Below, in pieces: positions 1 to 8,550 of a DNA stretch of 63,674 nucleotides. Source of the DNA: Chloroflexota bacterium (GTDB taxonomy: Bacteria > Chloroflexota > Limnocylindria > Limnocylindrales > CSP1-4); the NCBI GenBank assembly GCA_021783095.1, contig JAJXUG010000022.1, positions 1-63,674 of the forward strand, given 5' to 3'. Numbering within the stretch: the first letter of the stretch is position 1; every line of letters starts with the position of its first letter. Below the pieces are notes generated by a model. The model had not been told where the DNA came from. It made no database searches and saw only the letters and a program-made list of their open reading frames with translations. The position numbers were made by a program, and so were the translations under genes.

Positions 1-2
1 GC

Positions 3-218
3 AAGCCGACGCAGCACTTCGTCGACCGCATGACGGTCGATGAGGCCCGCGCCCATCTCGCCGAGGGGACCCACTTCGCGCCCGGCAGCATGGCCCCCAA
101 GGTCGAGGCCTGCATCGGGTTCCTGGACCGGGGCGGCGGCGAGGCGATCATCTCGAGCCCGGAGAACCTCGAGCTGGCGCTCCACGGCCGGGCCGGGACG
201 CACATCGTTCCTTCCTGA
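3..218 (+). CDS. arcC: Carbamate kinase, C-terminal end (partial)
   Basis: The reading frame is open from the first bases of the window and ends in a TGA at 216-218, so only the last 71 codons of the gene are present. The segment GTHFAPGSMAPKVEA, followed by a GG..AIISS strand and a final AL.GRAGT.I element, is the typical C-terminus of carbamate kinases, which interconvert carbamoyl phosphate plus ADP with ATP plus carbamate in the arginine deiminase or purine/allantoin route. Because the start lies outside the window, neighbours that could decide the pathway are not visible. An internal ATG at 30 is not the start, since family-like sequence continues upstream of it. Confidence 0.85.
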   Translation, partial: KPTQHFVDRMTVDEARAHLAEGTHFAPGSMAPKVEACIGFLDRGGGEAIISSPENLELALHGRAGTHIVPS

Positions 219-537
219 GGCCGCGTCGCCGACCGACCGGGCGAGGCGGGGTGAGAGCGTGATTTGCCGCAGGGGAATGGCGGACTCGTCCAGAAGGCGA
301 GCGGCGCCGTGCCGCCGCGTGATGGTGCCGCCACCGCCTGCCCGACCCCCGTCCGCGCTGGGCCGACGCCTGACCCGGCGTGGAAGCCGTCCCCGTCGCC
401 GATCGCCGCGAACGGCTGCCGGGTCTAGTGGCACTGAACGATCGGTCTGAGCGACTGCCTCGACGTCCTTCCCTACGGCGCGGTCTGCGGCGTATGCCTC
501 AGCACGAGGTGCAGGATGTCGACCCGTGGCGGAAACG
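219..537. other. Intergenic stretch, no gene seen
   Basis: About 320 bp between the carbamate kinase end and the terminator of the convergent zinc-ribbon gene. Open frames here have arginine/proline-rich composition typical of GC-rich noncoding sequence and show no recognisable motif. I see no tRNA or clear promoter. Confidence 0.5.
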
Positions 538-573
538 AAGAAGGGGCCCCGAGATTGCGTCGGGCCCCTTCTT
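538..573 (-). terminator. Rho-independent-type hairpin
   Basis: A perfect 12-bp inverted repeat (AAGAAGGGGCCC and its complement, 538-549 and 562-573) with a 12-nt loop. It lies 13 bp past the stop codon of the minus-strand zinc-ribbon gene at 587. It lacks a long T-run, so the call rests on stem strength and position. Confidence 0.7.
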
Positions 574-586
574 GACTTGCGTGGCG

Positions 587-943
587 CTAGAACGAGCGGC
601 GTTGCGTCTTGAAGCAGTCGCTGCAGTAGACGGGCTTGCTGCCGTTCGGGCGGAACGGCACCTGGGCCTCGCGGCCGCAGCTCGAGCACGTCGCGCTGAA
701 CATCTCGCGCTCGGGGCGACCGAAGCCGCCGGCCGAGTAGCCGCCGCTGGAGTAGCCGCCGGCCGAGTAGCCGCCGCCTTCAGAGGAGCCGCGCGCGGCC
801 TTCCGGCTGGCGCGACACGCAGGGCAGCGACGAGGCTCGCTGAACTGGCGATCCGCGAAGAACTGCTGCTCGCTCGCGGTGAACGTGAACTCCTGCCGGC
901 AGTCGGCGCAGGTCAGCGTCTTGTCGGTGGTTTGAGTAAACAA
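587..943 (-). CDS. Zinc-ribbon domain protein with four CxxC motifs
   Basis: A small protein of 118 residues with two zinc-ribbon halves. CxxC pairs lie at C12/C15 and C40/C43, then near the C-terminus in a CSSC and a YCSDC motif. This matches a family of short zinc-ribbon proteins common in Chloroflexota and Deinococcota whose function is unknown; nucleic-acid binding is a guess. The two halves are joined by a low-complexity linker of repeated GGYS units. I chose the TTG at 941-943 because AGAAGGAG stands 7 nt before it and the conserved family sequence begins there. An ATG-initiated extension to 1231 would add about 96 residues with no family similarity. It has its own terminator downstream, so it is probably monocistronic. 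Confidence 0.85.
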   Translation of the reverse strand: MFTQTTDKTLTCADCRQEFTFTASEQQFFADRQFSEPRRCPACRASRKAARGSSEGGGYSAGGYSSGGYSAGGFGRPEREMFSATCSSCGREAQVPFRPNGSKPVYCSDCFKTQRRSF

Positions 944-1028
944 AGAAGAACTCCTTCTCGTGCGGACCTCAGCGAACCTGTCTCGCCGAAGAACCGATGA
1001 GAGGGAGTGATCGTGTGCCGCGTTGTGG

Positions 1029-1058
1029 GGCACCCATTTGGTGCCTGCACAGACTCTA
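1029..1058 (-). promoter_or_regulatory. Possible -10 box and 5' UTR hairpin of the zinc-ribbon gene
   Basis: On the minus strand a TAGAGT box (1053-1058) lies about 110 nt before the TTG start. Just downstream a hairpin (GGCACC / GGTGCC, 1029-1045) would lie near the 5' end of the mRNA. The -35 region is weak, so this is tentative. A long leader with a 5' hairpin is reminiscent of cold-shock-type mRNAs. Confidence 0.3.
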
Positions 1059-1242
1059 GCACGTCCGTTCTGGGGACGGCCAGATCCTCGTCCCGCAGCG
1101 CCGGCGCAAACGTCGGCCGGCCCTGGCCCGGGCCCCTCAAGGAAGCGCGCCCGCCACGAATCGACCCGGACTGGAGATGGTTTCGCGATGTCGCCACACG
1201 CGACCATGTGGCGGTCACGCCGTGAACCCACCTGGAGAGGCG

Positions 1243-1626
1243 ATGGACTGGAAGATCGAGCTCATCATGATCCCCGTGGCCGACGTGGATCGTGCGAAGG
1301 CCTTCTACGCCGACCAGTGCGGCTTCCATCTCGACCACGATCAGCGTGTCTCGGAGTCGCTGCGCTTCGTCCAGCTCACGCCGCCCGGATCGGCATGCTC
1401 GATCGCGATCGGCGAGGGGATCACCGACGCGGCACCCGGATCCGTGAGCGGCGTCCAGGTCGTGGTAGCGGATGCGGACGCCGCGAGGGCCGAGCTGGTC
1501 CGGCGGCACGTGGACGCCAGCGCGGTCGAGGACCTGCCATGGGGCCGCTTCGTTCGCTTCAGCGACCCCGACGGCAACCGGTGGACGCTCCAGCAGCTTC
1601 CGGCCCGGTCGACTGCGGTCAGCTAG
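1243..1626 (+). CDS. VOC family (glyoxalase-like) protein
   Basis: A 127-residue single-module vicinal-oxygen-chelate protein. It opens with a beta strand MDWKIELIMIPVADVDRAKAFY, the usual first betaalphabeta unit, and ends with the family signature FSDPDGNRWTLQQLP. Such proteins bind a metal and act as lyases, isomerases, dioxygenases or resistance proteins; the substrate cannot be told from sequence. ATG at 1243 is preceded by GGAG at 5-nt spacing, so I reject the longer GTG-initiated frame from 1177. The stop codon TAG at 1624-1626 is shared with the left boundary of the IS630 element: its T and A are the TA target site and its G is the first base of the element. Removing the element would recreate TAG, so the gene was not damaged. 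Confidence 0.85.
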   Translation: MDWKIELIMIPVADVDRAKAFYADQCGFHLDHDQRVSESLRFVQLTPPGSACSIAIGEGITDAAPGSVSGVQVVVADADAARAELVRRHVDASAVEDLPWGRFVRFSDPDGNRWTLQQLPARSTAVS

Positions 1627-2761
1627 TGTCTCACGCCGCAATGGGCTTGATTCTTGAATCGGTCTGACGTAGTGTGCGGAGCATGGCTGCTCATCCCGCG
1701 CCCCCGCTGGCTGTGAGCGAGACCGAAGCTGAAGCCCTGCGGGCGATGACCCGCGCGGGCACGACCGAGCAGCGCGCCGTGATGCGCGCCCGGATCGTCC
1801 TCCGCGCGGCCGGGGGTGCCGCCCACGTCGAGATCGCTGACGAGCTCGGCGTCAGCGTTCCGACCGTGCTGCTGTGGCGCCGACGGTTCAAGGAGCAGGG
1901 ACTCGCGGGGCTGGCCGACGCGCCGCACCCGGGACGCCCGCGGACGTACGGGCGGGAGAAGCGCGAGCAGATCCTCGCGGCCACCCTGACCCCGCCCGAG
2001 GCGACGACGCAGTGGAGCCGGGCGCGCCTGGCTAAGCAGGTCGGCGTGTCGGCGTCCACCGTCGGCCGGGTGTGGGCCGAGGAGCGGCTCAAGCCGCACC
2101 GGGTCGAGACGTTCAAGTACAGCCGGGACCCCGAGCTCACCGCCAAGATCACCGACGTCGTCGGGCTCTACCTCGCGCCGCCCGAGCGGGCGATCGTGCT
2201 CTCGGTCGACGAGAAGACCCAGATCCAGGCGCTCGACCGGACAGCGCCGATGCTGCCGATGAAGCCAGGCCAGGTCGAGCGGCACACCCACGACTACAGG
2301 CGCAACGGCACCCTGAGCCTGTTCGCGGCATTGGAGGTCGCGACGGGGCAGGTCACCAACGAGACCCGTGAGCGGCACACCGGTGACGACTTCCTCGCCT
2401 TCCTGCGGCTGCTGGCTCGCACGTACCCGCGGGGCAGGGTCCACGTCATCCTCGACAACGTGTCCACCCACAAGACCCCCGCGGTGCAGGCCTGGCTCGC
2501 CGGGCACAAGCGCTTCCAGTTCCACTTCACCCCGACCAGCGCCTCCTGGATGAACCAGGTCGAGACCTGGTTCGGCATCCTCACCCGCCAGGCCATCCGC
2601 CGGGGCAGCTTCGAGAACACCCGCGTCCTCACCGCCGCCATCGAGCGCTTCACCCGCGAGTGGAACGCCGGCGCCTCACCCTTCACCTGGGTCAAGACCG
2701 CCGACGAGATCCTCGCCAAGGCGGTCCGCAAGACGCAAGCCGATTCCGGCGCGAGACACTA
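1624..2761 (+). mobile_element. IS630-family insertion sequence
   Basis: A complete element of 1134 bp (1626-2759) flanked by TA duplications at 1624-1625 and 2760-2761, the hallmark target of the IS630/Tc1/mariner superfamily. The terminal inverted repeats are 24 bp (1626-1649 and 2736-2759), both beginning GTGTCTC and matching at 21 positions. A single full-length DDE transposase fills the interior. Both TIRs and the open frame look intact, so the copy may be recent or still active. Confidence 0.92.
1647..1675 (+). promoter_or_regulatory. Transposase promoter for a leaderless mRNA
   Basis: TTGATT (1647-1652), 17 bp, then TAGTGT (1670-1675). The -10 box ends 7 nt before the ATG at 1683, so transcription should begin at or next to the start codon. 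The -35 box overlaps the inner end of the left TIR, so the element carries its own promoter. Confidence 0.7.
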
Positions 2762-2762
2762 G
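1683..2762 (+). CDS. IS630 family transposase
   Basis: A 359-residue DDE transposase. The N-terminal third holds helix-turn-helix segments (HVEIADELGVSVPTVLLWRRR and a second HTH near SASTVGRVW) that bind the terminal repeats. The catalytic RNase H-like core carries D176 (SVDEKTQ), D258 (ILDNVSTHK) and E294 (NQVETWFG), giving DD35E spacing. I prefer ATG 1683 to GTG 1674, because the upstream codon overlaps the -10 box of what looks like a leaderless promoter. The stop codon TAG (2760-2762) is completed outside the element: TA is the target duplication and the G belongs to the host DNA. Confidence 0.93.
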   Translation: MAAHPAPPLAVSETEAEALRAMTRAGTTEQRAVMRARIVLRAAGGAAHVEIADELGVSVPTVLLWRRRFKEQGLAGLADAPHPGRPRTYGREKREQILAATLTPPEATTQWSRARLAKQVGVSASTVGRVWAEERLKPHRVETFKYSRDPELTAKITDVVGLYLAPPERAIVLSVDEKTQIQALDRTAPMLPMKPGQVERHTHDYRRNGTLSLFAALEVATGQVTNETRERHTGDDFLAFLRLLARTYPRGRVHVILDNVSTHKTPAVQAWLAGHKRFQFHFTPTSASWMNQVETWFGILTRQAIRRGSFENTRVLTAAIERFTREWNAGASPFTWVKTADEILAKAVRKTQADSGARH

Positions 2763-2948
2763 CGTCCCGATCCGCCAGTCCCTCCCCGGTTGAGTCGCGT
2801 CAGGGTCAGGGGTGCTTCCCGCGCGCACGGGCACGACCGGACCCCGGGCCCGCGCACGCCGCCCGCGCACTACGCCCGCGCGCGGCGACCCCGGCGCGAA
2901 TCAGCCGCAGGCGCGCGGCGAGGGCCCCGGGCGCCTCCGTTCACCCGT

Positions 2949-2988
2949 CAGGCGAGCGGACGAATCGACCGGCAGGCGAGCGGACGAA
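2949..2988 (+). repeat. Two-copy direct repeat, 24-bp period
   Basis: The 16-mer CAGGCGAGCGGACGAA occurs at 2949-2964 and again at 2973-2988 in the gap between the insertion sequence and the LacI gene. No function is apparent. Confidence 0.6.
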
Positions 2989-3034
2989 ACTGCCCCAGGG
3001 TCGCAATACCGAGGGCGTCGCCGTGGACGCCCGA

Positions 3035-4060
3035 TCAGCCGCGGGGGACCCCGGTGCTGGCGCGAACCGTAAGCCTCGGCCGGACGAGGACCTGCTCCGG
3101 CGCCGTCTTGCCGTCGACGACCCTGCCCAGCAGGATCCGTGCGGCGACCTCGCCCATCTCGTCGGCCGGGAAGTCGATCGTCGTCAGGGCCGGCGTAGCG
3201 ATCTCCGCCATCGGCTCGCTGACCATGCCCACGACGGACAGCGCGTCCGGAACGTGCAGCCCCCGATCCTGTGCCGCCTTGAGCGCACCGATCACCGACT
3301 GCTCCTGCGGGGCCACGAGCGCCGTGATCTCGCGGTGCTCGTCGAGGAGCCGCCGGGCGGCATACGCCAGCTCGTCGGAGGTCGGCCCGCCGAGAGCGGC
3401 GAGGACCGGCAGCCCGCTGCGCTCGCAGGCGAGCTGGTAGGCGCGCAGCGCCCAGGTCGCGAAGCCGTACGTGTGCTGGTGGACGACCGGGTCCACCGAG
3501 AGGAAGGCGATCCGGCTGTGGCCGAGGCCCAGCAGATGCTCCACCGCGAGGTCGATGCCCCGGGCGATGTCGACGTCGACGAAGCTCAGGCCGGTGTTGT
3601 CAGCCCGGCGCCCGATCATCACGAACGGGTATCCGTGCTCGCTCAGGAGCGCCGCTCGCGGGTCGTCGGTGAGGATCTCGAGCAGGATCGCCCCGTCGGC
3701 CTGGCGGCCCCGGAAGATGCCCAGCAGCTCGGCATCGGTCAAGGGGCGCGTGATGATGTTGATCGAGTAGCCGGCGTCCTCGACACCCAGGGCCGCCGCA
3801 ATGATCAGCCGGTGCGCGGGCGGGTTGAACTCCTGCGGAACGTGCATCGCGATCAGCCCGGTGCGCCCCGACCGGATCTGACGCCACGCGCTCTGCGGCG
3901 CGAACCCGATCTCGTCCATGACGCGGAGCACCCGCTCCCGCGTCTCCTCGGCGACGTCCGGCTTGTTGTTGAGGATCCGCGAGACGGTCGCCACCGAGAC
4001 TCCGCTGGCCGCGGCGATGTCGACGATCGTCGTCGACGGCAGCTTCGGCCGCGTAGCCAC
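3035..4060 (-). CDS. LacI family regulator of the GH31/sugar transport operon
   Basis: A 341-residue LacI/GalR repressor. The N-terminal helix-turn-helix (TIVDIAAASGVSVATVSRILN, about residues 10-30) and hinge helix are followed by a periplasmic-binding-protein-like effector domain that would bind a sugar. It starts with GTG at 4058-4060, with a GGGAG about 9 nt upstream. It is the last gene of the minus-strand operon, 17 bp after the GH31 gene, so it probably controls that operon and itself. The most likely operator is the CGGTA/TACCG repeat at 10093-10106 by the operon promoter. The inducer is probably the imported oligosaccharide or the product of the GH31 enzyme, which is inference from context. 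Confidence 0.85.
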   Translation of the reverse strand: MATRPKLPSTTIVDIAAASGVSVATVSRILNNKPDVAEETRERVLRVMDEIGFAPQSAWRQIRSGRTGLIAMHVPQEFNPPAHRLIIAAALGVEDAGYSINIITRPLTDAELLGIFRGRQADGAILLEILTDDPRAALLSEHGYPFVMIGRRADNTGLSFVDVDIARGIDLAVEHLLGLGHSRIAFLSVDPVVHQHTYGFATWALRAYQLACERSGLPVLAALGGPTSDELAYAARRLLDEHREITALVAPQEQSVIGALKAAQDRGLHVPDALSVVGMVSEPMAEIATPALTTIDFPADEMGEVAARILLGRVVDGKTAPEQVLVRPRLTVRASTGVPRG

Positions 4061-4077
4061 AGCAGTGCTCTCCCTTC

Positions 4078-6573
4078 TCAGCCGCTGACCGCGGCGCCCG
4101 GGATGGCGTTCGCCGGAGCGCCCCAGTGCATCGCCACCTCCTGACCAGCGTAGCGAAGCTGGAGGGTGCGGGTGGGCCGCGAGGGACCGGTGCCGTCCTG
4201 CGCCTCGTCGACGCCGGCGTGGAAGATGACCGCGAACACGCGCTCGGCCTGCATCCCAGGGAACGCGCCGCGGCGCTGCCCCAGGGTCAGGCAGCGCTCG
4301 GTGTCGTCCCAGGAGATGTCGATCTCGGAGAAGGCGCCGTCCTCGTACTCATACCCGTCGCCGTCGTCCTCGTAGAGGGTGAACTCGGCATCGCGGCCGG
4401 GGAAGACGTGCAACTCGACGGGCGCGTCCGGAGTGTCGTCGGTGTGCAGGCGGACGGGGCCCATCGGCACGATCGAGCCCGCCCTGACGAAGACCGGGAT
4501 CCGCTCGAGCGGGGCGTCCGCCTCGATGCGCTGCCCGCCGTGGAGCCGACGGTCGGTCCACGGGTCGAACCAGTCGGACCCGGCCGGCAGGTAGACGGTC
4601 CGCGTCCGCGGCCGGTCGTGGAGCGGCAGGGACCCCGGGCCGAATGCCGTCGGCTCGTGGACCGGGCACACCAGGAACGCAGGCCCGCACATGAACTGGT
4701 CGGCCAGGTCGAACACCTCGGGATCGTCGCGGAAGTCGAACGCCAGGGACCGGAGCATCGTGTAGGCGCGCTGCGTCGTCCAGCCTGCCAGGGAGTAGAT
4801 GTACGGCAGCAGGCGGTAGCGGAGCTGCAGGGCGCTCACCAGCGCGTCGTGCACGGTCTCCCCCGGCTCGCCGAAGCGCCAGATCTCGCGCGGCGTGTCG
4901 GTGCCGTGCGAGCGCAGCATCGGGAGCCATGCCGCGTACTGGAACCATCGCAGGTACAGCTCGCGGTAGCCGAGGTCGTTCACGCCGTCGTCGAAGTCTC
5001 CGGCCCAGAACCACAGGTCCGGGCGTCGGGCCACGAAGTACGCGCCCACGTCCGTCGTCCAGTAGGGCATGCCGGTCGCGCTGAAGTTGAGCCCGTCGGC
5101 GATCTGGCGGCGGAGCGTGCCCCAGGTCGCGCTGACGTCACCCGACCACGTCACCGAGCCGTACCGCTGCTGGCCCGGGAACGCGGACCGGGTGAGGTTC
5201 AGCACGCGCTTCCCCGAACCCTCGGAGCGCTGGCCCTCGTACAGCCCCTGGGCGTGGAACAGCGAGAAGGCGTTGATCACCTCCGGGTCGAGGTATCGCT
5301 TGGCCTCCTCGGTGTTGATTCGCATGCGCTCCTCGGGCTCCGGCTTGACGGGGCCGGTCCAGTCGGCCTCGAACGGCTCGGTGCAGTCCGACCACCAGGC
5401 GTCGATCCCGTGCGCGAACAGGCCGCGGTCCGCCTGGCACCAGTAGGTCCCCCTGGCCGCAGAATCGAAGGCGTTGTAGGTCGCCTGGTTGCCCAGGAGC
5501 CCGCCCCGTTCCTTGAGCTCGCGCCAGTCGTCGCCGCCCGGGCGCATCGTGGGCCAGATCGAGACCATCACCCGGACGCCCAGCGCGTGCAGCTCGCGCG
5601 TCATGGCGTCGGCGTCCGGGAAGCGCGCCGGGTCGAGCGACTTCTGGCCCCACGCGGCGCCCGTCCACGACTTCCAGTCCAGCACGATGCAGTCCAGGGG
5701 CAGCCCCTGGCGGCGGTGCTCGTGCGCGACGGCGAGGAGCTCCGCCTGGCTCTCGTAGCGCTCCTTCGACTGGACGTACCCGAACGCCCAGCGGGGAAGC
5801 ATCGGCGCGGGCCCGGTCAGTCCGCGGAACTCGGCCACGATCTGGTCGAAGTCCGGCCCGAGCATGACGTAGTAGTCCAGCTCCTCGTCCACGTCCCCCC
5901 ACAGGTACGAGCCGGACGCGTCGTCGTGGAAGGCCACCAGCGACGCGCAGTCGAGGAAGACGCCGTAGCCGCGCGTGGACACGAGGACCGGCACCGCCAC
6001 CTTGAGGTTCTGCTGGTAGAGGTACTGATGCTGGCCGCGGAGGTTGAACATGCCCTCCTCGTGCGAGCCCAGCCCGTAGAGCGCCTCGCTGTCCGCCCAG
6101 CAGAACTCGAGCTTGGTGTGGAACGCGGTGCGGTCCACCACCTGGCGGATCCCGTCCACGTCGATCCGCACGCCGTCCACGTTCTCGCGGCTCTCGTGGG
6201 GCGTCGCCCCGTCGAACTCCGACCGGAGCACCTCGACTGGCGTCAGGGTCTTGCCGCCGCGCGCGGGCTCTCGGGTGAGCAGCTCGCCATCGGCAGTCCG
6301 GTAGGTGAGTGCCGCTGTCTCGCGGGCCACCTCCACCGTGAGGGCGTCCGTGGCCAGGACGATCCCGTCGGGTCCGTCGCTGACGGAGAACGGGACGGGT
6401 GGCGCGTCGGATGGCGCTGGCAGCACCGTCAGGCTCGGCTTCTGGCTGAGCCCGTCGGCCAGCGTGAACCGGACGCGCACCGTTCGGCTGGTCCGCGGCG
6501 TGAGGGCGAGCAGACCGCCGTCGGTGCGGATCACGAGCCCGTCCGGGCCCACGACGTGCGACAGGATCCTCAT
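4078..6573 (-). CDS. Glycoside hydrolase family 31 (alpha-xylosidase/alpha-glucosidase-like)
   Basis: An 831-residue GH31 enzyme, a normal length for the family. An N-terminal beta-sandwich is followed by the (beta/alpha)8 barrel. The nucleophile motif is WWSDCTEP (Asp near residue 394) and the acid/base Asp lies in TTDVGAYF (near residue 510). The C-terminal beta domains close the protein. GH31 retaining enzymes release alpha-linked xylose, glucose or related sugars; this sequence does not let me choose. There is no signal peptide, so it acts in the cytoplasm on an oligosaccharide brought in by the two permeases encoded just upstream, 60 bp away. Xyloglucan- or isoprimeverose-type substrates are plausible, but not shown. 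Confidence 0.88.
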   Translation of the reverse strand: MRILSHVVGPDGLVIRTDGGLLALTPRTSRTVRVRFTLADGLSQKPSLTVLPAPSDAPPVPFSVSDGPDGIVLATDALTVEVARETAALTYRTADGELLTREPARGGKTLTPVEVLRSEFDGATPHESRENVDGVRIDVDGIRQVVDRTAFHTKLEFCWADSEALYGLGSHEEGMFNLRGQHQYLYQQNLKVAVPVLVSTRGYGVFLDCASLVAFHDDASGSYLWGDVDEELDYYVMLGPDFDQIVAEFRGLTGPAPMLPRWAFGYVQSKERYESQAELLAVAHEHRRQGLPLDCIVLDWKSWTGAAWGQKSLDPARFPDADAMTRELHALGVRVMVSIWPTMRPGGDDWRELKERGGLLGNQATYNAFDSAARGTYWCQADRGLFAHGIDAWWSDCTEPFEADWTGPVKPEPEERMRINTEEAKRYLDPEVINAFSLFHAQGLYEGQRSEGSGKRVLNLTRSAFPGQQRYGSVTWSGDVSATWGTLRRQIADGLNFSATGMPYWTTDVGAYFVARRPDLWFWAGDFDDGVNDLGYRELYLRWFQYAAWLPMLRSHGTDTPREIWRFGEPGETVHDALVSALQLRYRLLPYIYSLAGWTTQRAYTMLRSLAFDFRDDPEVFDLADQFMCGPAFLVCPVHEPTAFGPGSLPLHDRPRTRTVYLPAGSDWFDPWTDRRLHGGQRIEADAPLERIPVFVRAGSIVPMGPVRLHTDDTPDAPVELHVFPGRDAEFTLYEDDGDGYEYEDGAFSEIDISWDDTERCLTLGQRRGAFPGMQAERVFAVIFHAGVDEAQDGTGPSRPTRTLQLRYAGQEVAMHWGAPANAIPGAAVSG

Positions 6574-6633
6574 CGTCGGCCCGTGCCCGTCTGCGGATCA
6601 AGGGATCGGGCCGCCGGCAGGGTTGTCACGCCT

Positions 6634-7458
6634 CTACCCCTTCACCGCGCCCGCGGAGACGCCGGACAGGATCCAGCGCTGCGCGACGACGTAGACCAGG
6701 ATCACCGGCAGGACGGTCAGCACGATGTCGGCCGACACCAGGCTCCAGTCGGAGGCGAACTGGCCGAAGAAGTTGTAGACCGCGAGGGTCATCGGCCAGC
6801 GGCTCGTGCTGTTGAGGAAGTACAGCGGCATCAGGAACTCGTTCCAGATGTTGAGCAGGCTGAGGATCCCGGTGGTCACCAGCACTGGCCGCAGGATCGG
6901 CAGGACCACCGCGAAGAACGTGCGGACCGGGGAGCAGCCGTCGATGAACGCCGCCTCGTCGAGCTCCCTGGGCAGCGAGTCGACGAACGCGTAGATGAGG
7001 AAGACGCTGAACGGGATCTGGGTCGCCGCGTACAGCAGGATCATCCCGATCTGGGAGTCGATCAGGTGCGTCACCTGCATGACCTTCATCAGGGTGACGA
7101 AGTTGGTGGGGATGGCGATCCCCATGATCAGCAGCAGGTAGATGACCTGGTGCCGCCGGCGTCGGTTCCGCGCCAGCACGTAGGCCGCGAACGCCGAGAC
7201 CAGCACCGCGAGCACGGTCCCGCCGACGGAGTAGAGCACGCTGTTGAAGAACGCCGACACCAGCTTGCCCTGGTCGATCACGGTGCCGAAGTTGGCCCAC
7301 TGCGGGATTGCCGGCAGCTCGACGCCCATCGAGCTGGCTTCCGGCTGGGTCTTGAGCGCGTTGACGAAGATCAGGTAGATGGGCGTCAACGCCACGAGGC
7401 TCGCGCCCCCGGCGCCGAGGTTGAGCGTGCCGGTGCGAAGCGCGCGGGCGAGCTGCAT
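6634..7458 (-). CDS. Carbohydrate ABC transporter permease, MalG-like
   Basis: A 274-residue inner-membrane permease of the CUT1 sugar importer class with six predicted membrane segments. The EAA loop that contacts the ATPase reads ELDEAAFIDGCSPVRTFF, with the expected EAA---G pattern. It forms a heterodimer with the permease encoded 2 bp upstream and hands sugar to the cytoplasm. No ATPase gene of this system is present in the operon, so, as in many CUT1 systems, a shared MsmK/MalK-type ATPase encoded elsewhere must power it. Confidence 0.9.
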   Translation of the reverse strand: MQLARALRTGTLNLGAGGASLVALTPIYLIFVNALKTQPEASSMGVELPAIPQWANFGTVIDQGKLVSAFFNSVLYSVGGTVLAVLVSAFAAYVLARNRRRRHQVIYLLLIMGIAIPTNFVTLMKVMQVTHLIDSQIGMILLYAATQIPFSVFLIYAFVDSLPRELDEAAFIDGCSPVRTFFAVVLPILRPVLVTTGILSLLNIWNEFLMPLYFLNSTSRWPMTLAVYNFFGQFASDWSLVSADIVLTVLPVILVYVVAQRWILSGVSAGAVKG

Positions 7459-7460
7459 CG

Positions 7461-8324
7461 TCAGGCCGCCTCGCTGCGCGACATGACGCGGATGACGAAG
7501 TAGCTGAGCACCAGCATCACGACGAAGAACAGCGTCGAGAGCGCGGTCGCCACCCCGTACAGGCCCCGCGAGAAGTTGTCGAACACGATTGTGTAGACGG
7601 TCGAGGTCCCGTACTGGCCGTTGGTCAGGACGAAGACCATGTCGAACACCCGCAGGCCGTAGAGCAGGTTGAGCACGGTCGTCACGGCCAGGACCGGCAT
7701 CAGCAGCGGCAGCGTGATGTGGATGAAGGCCTGCCTCCCGGAGGCGCCGTCGATCGAGGCCGCCTCGTAGTACTCGCGGGGGATCGCGAGGACGCCGGCG
7801 ATGAGGATCACCATGATGTAGCCCACCCCGCGCCAGGTGTCCACGCCGATCACGGCCCAGATGGTCAGCCCGACATCGGTGAGCCAGTGCTGGGCGAGGC
7901 CGCCCAGGCCCACCAGCTCCAGCGAGGTGTTGAGCAGCCCGGTCGAGGGGTCGAGGATGGACCGGAACACGATGCCCACCACGAGGACGGGCAGGACCGC
8001 CGGCAGGTAGATGAGCCCGCGGTGCAGGTACGCGAGCCGCCGGATGCCCGACGTGAGCAGGATCGCCAGGGCGAGCGCGATCACCGTCTTGAGGACGGTC
8101 GTCGCGACCGTGAACAGGGCCGTGTGCTCGATGGCCCCGATGTAGTCGTTGCTGGGGTCGAAGATCGTGGCGAAGTTGTCCAGCCCCACCCAGTGGAGGC
8201 TCTTCGAGTAGGCGCTCCAGTCGGTGAAGGCGAACCCGAACCCGAGCACGCTGGGCAGCAGGACGAAGACCCCGGTGAGCAGGAGCGCGAAGCCCGCGAA
8301 CCAGGTGGGGTAGGCGTTCTTCAC
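7461..8324 (-). CDS. Carbohydrate ABC transporter permease, MalF-like
   Basis: A 287-residue multi-spanning CUT1 permease. The EAA loop is YYEAASIDGASGRQAFIHIT and the N-terminus carries the usual first transmembrane segment followed by a short periplasmic stretch (TDWSAYSKS). It starts with GTG at 8322-8324 with only a weak ribosome site. It lies between the binding protein gene (226 bp upstream, separated by a hairpin) and the MalG-like gene (2 bp downstream, translationally coupled). Confidence 0.9.
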   Translation of the reverse strand: MKNAYPTWFAGFALLLTGVFVLLPSVLGFGFAFTDWSAYSKSLHWVGLDNFATIFDPSNDYIGAIEHTALFTVATTVLKTVIALALAILLTSGIRRLAYLHRGLIYLPAVLPVLVVGIVFRSILDPSTGLLNTSLELVGLGGLAQHWLTDVGLTIWAVIGVDTWRGVGYIMVILIAGVLAIPREYYEAASIDGASGRQAFIHITLPLLMPVLAVTTVLNLLYGLRVFDMVFVLTNGQYGTSTVYTIVFDNFSRGLYGVATALSTLFFVVMLVLSYFVIRVMSRSEAA

Positions 8325-8505
8325 GGCAGGCTCGTTCCGGTGCCCCGCGAGCGCAGGAGCGCGCTCACCAGCCCGGCGGACAGCTCGCCTTCAGGGGCGG
8401 GGCCGCCCAGCCGGCAGCTCCGCGCGACGAGAGGGAAGCGCCAGCTGGACACGTCAGACCCCATGGTGCGCATGATCCCAGTTGCCGGACGGTCGCTGCG
8501 GCGGA

Positions 8506-8534
8506 TCGGGGGCGAGCAGCCAACTCGCCCCCGA
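8506..8534 (-). terminator. Attenuating hairpin after the solute-binding protein gene
   Basis: An 11-bp perfect stem (TCGGGGGCGAG and its complement) with a 7-nt loop, starting 17 bp past the stop codon at 8551. Partial termination here would make the binding protein more abundant than the permeases, a common arrangement in ABC importer operons. Confidence 0.65.
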
Positions 8535-8550
8535 CAACCGCTGTGCTGGG

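Noticed and set aside
1177..1242. Longer VOC start at GTG 1177
   Set aside because: The extra 22 residues are Cys/Arg/Pro-rich and unlike the family, and a good ribosome site stands before ATG 1243.
4126..7503. A 1125-codon plus-strand open frame
   Set aside because: It is the shadow of the GH31 and permease genes on the minus strand; its translation is Arg/Val/His-rich with no motif, whereas the minus strand holds clear catalytic motifs.
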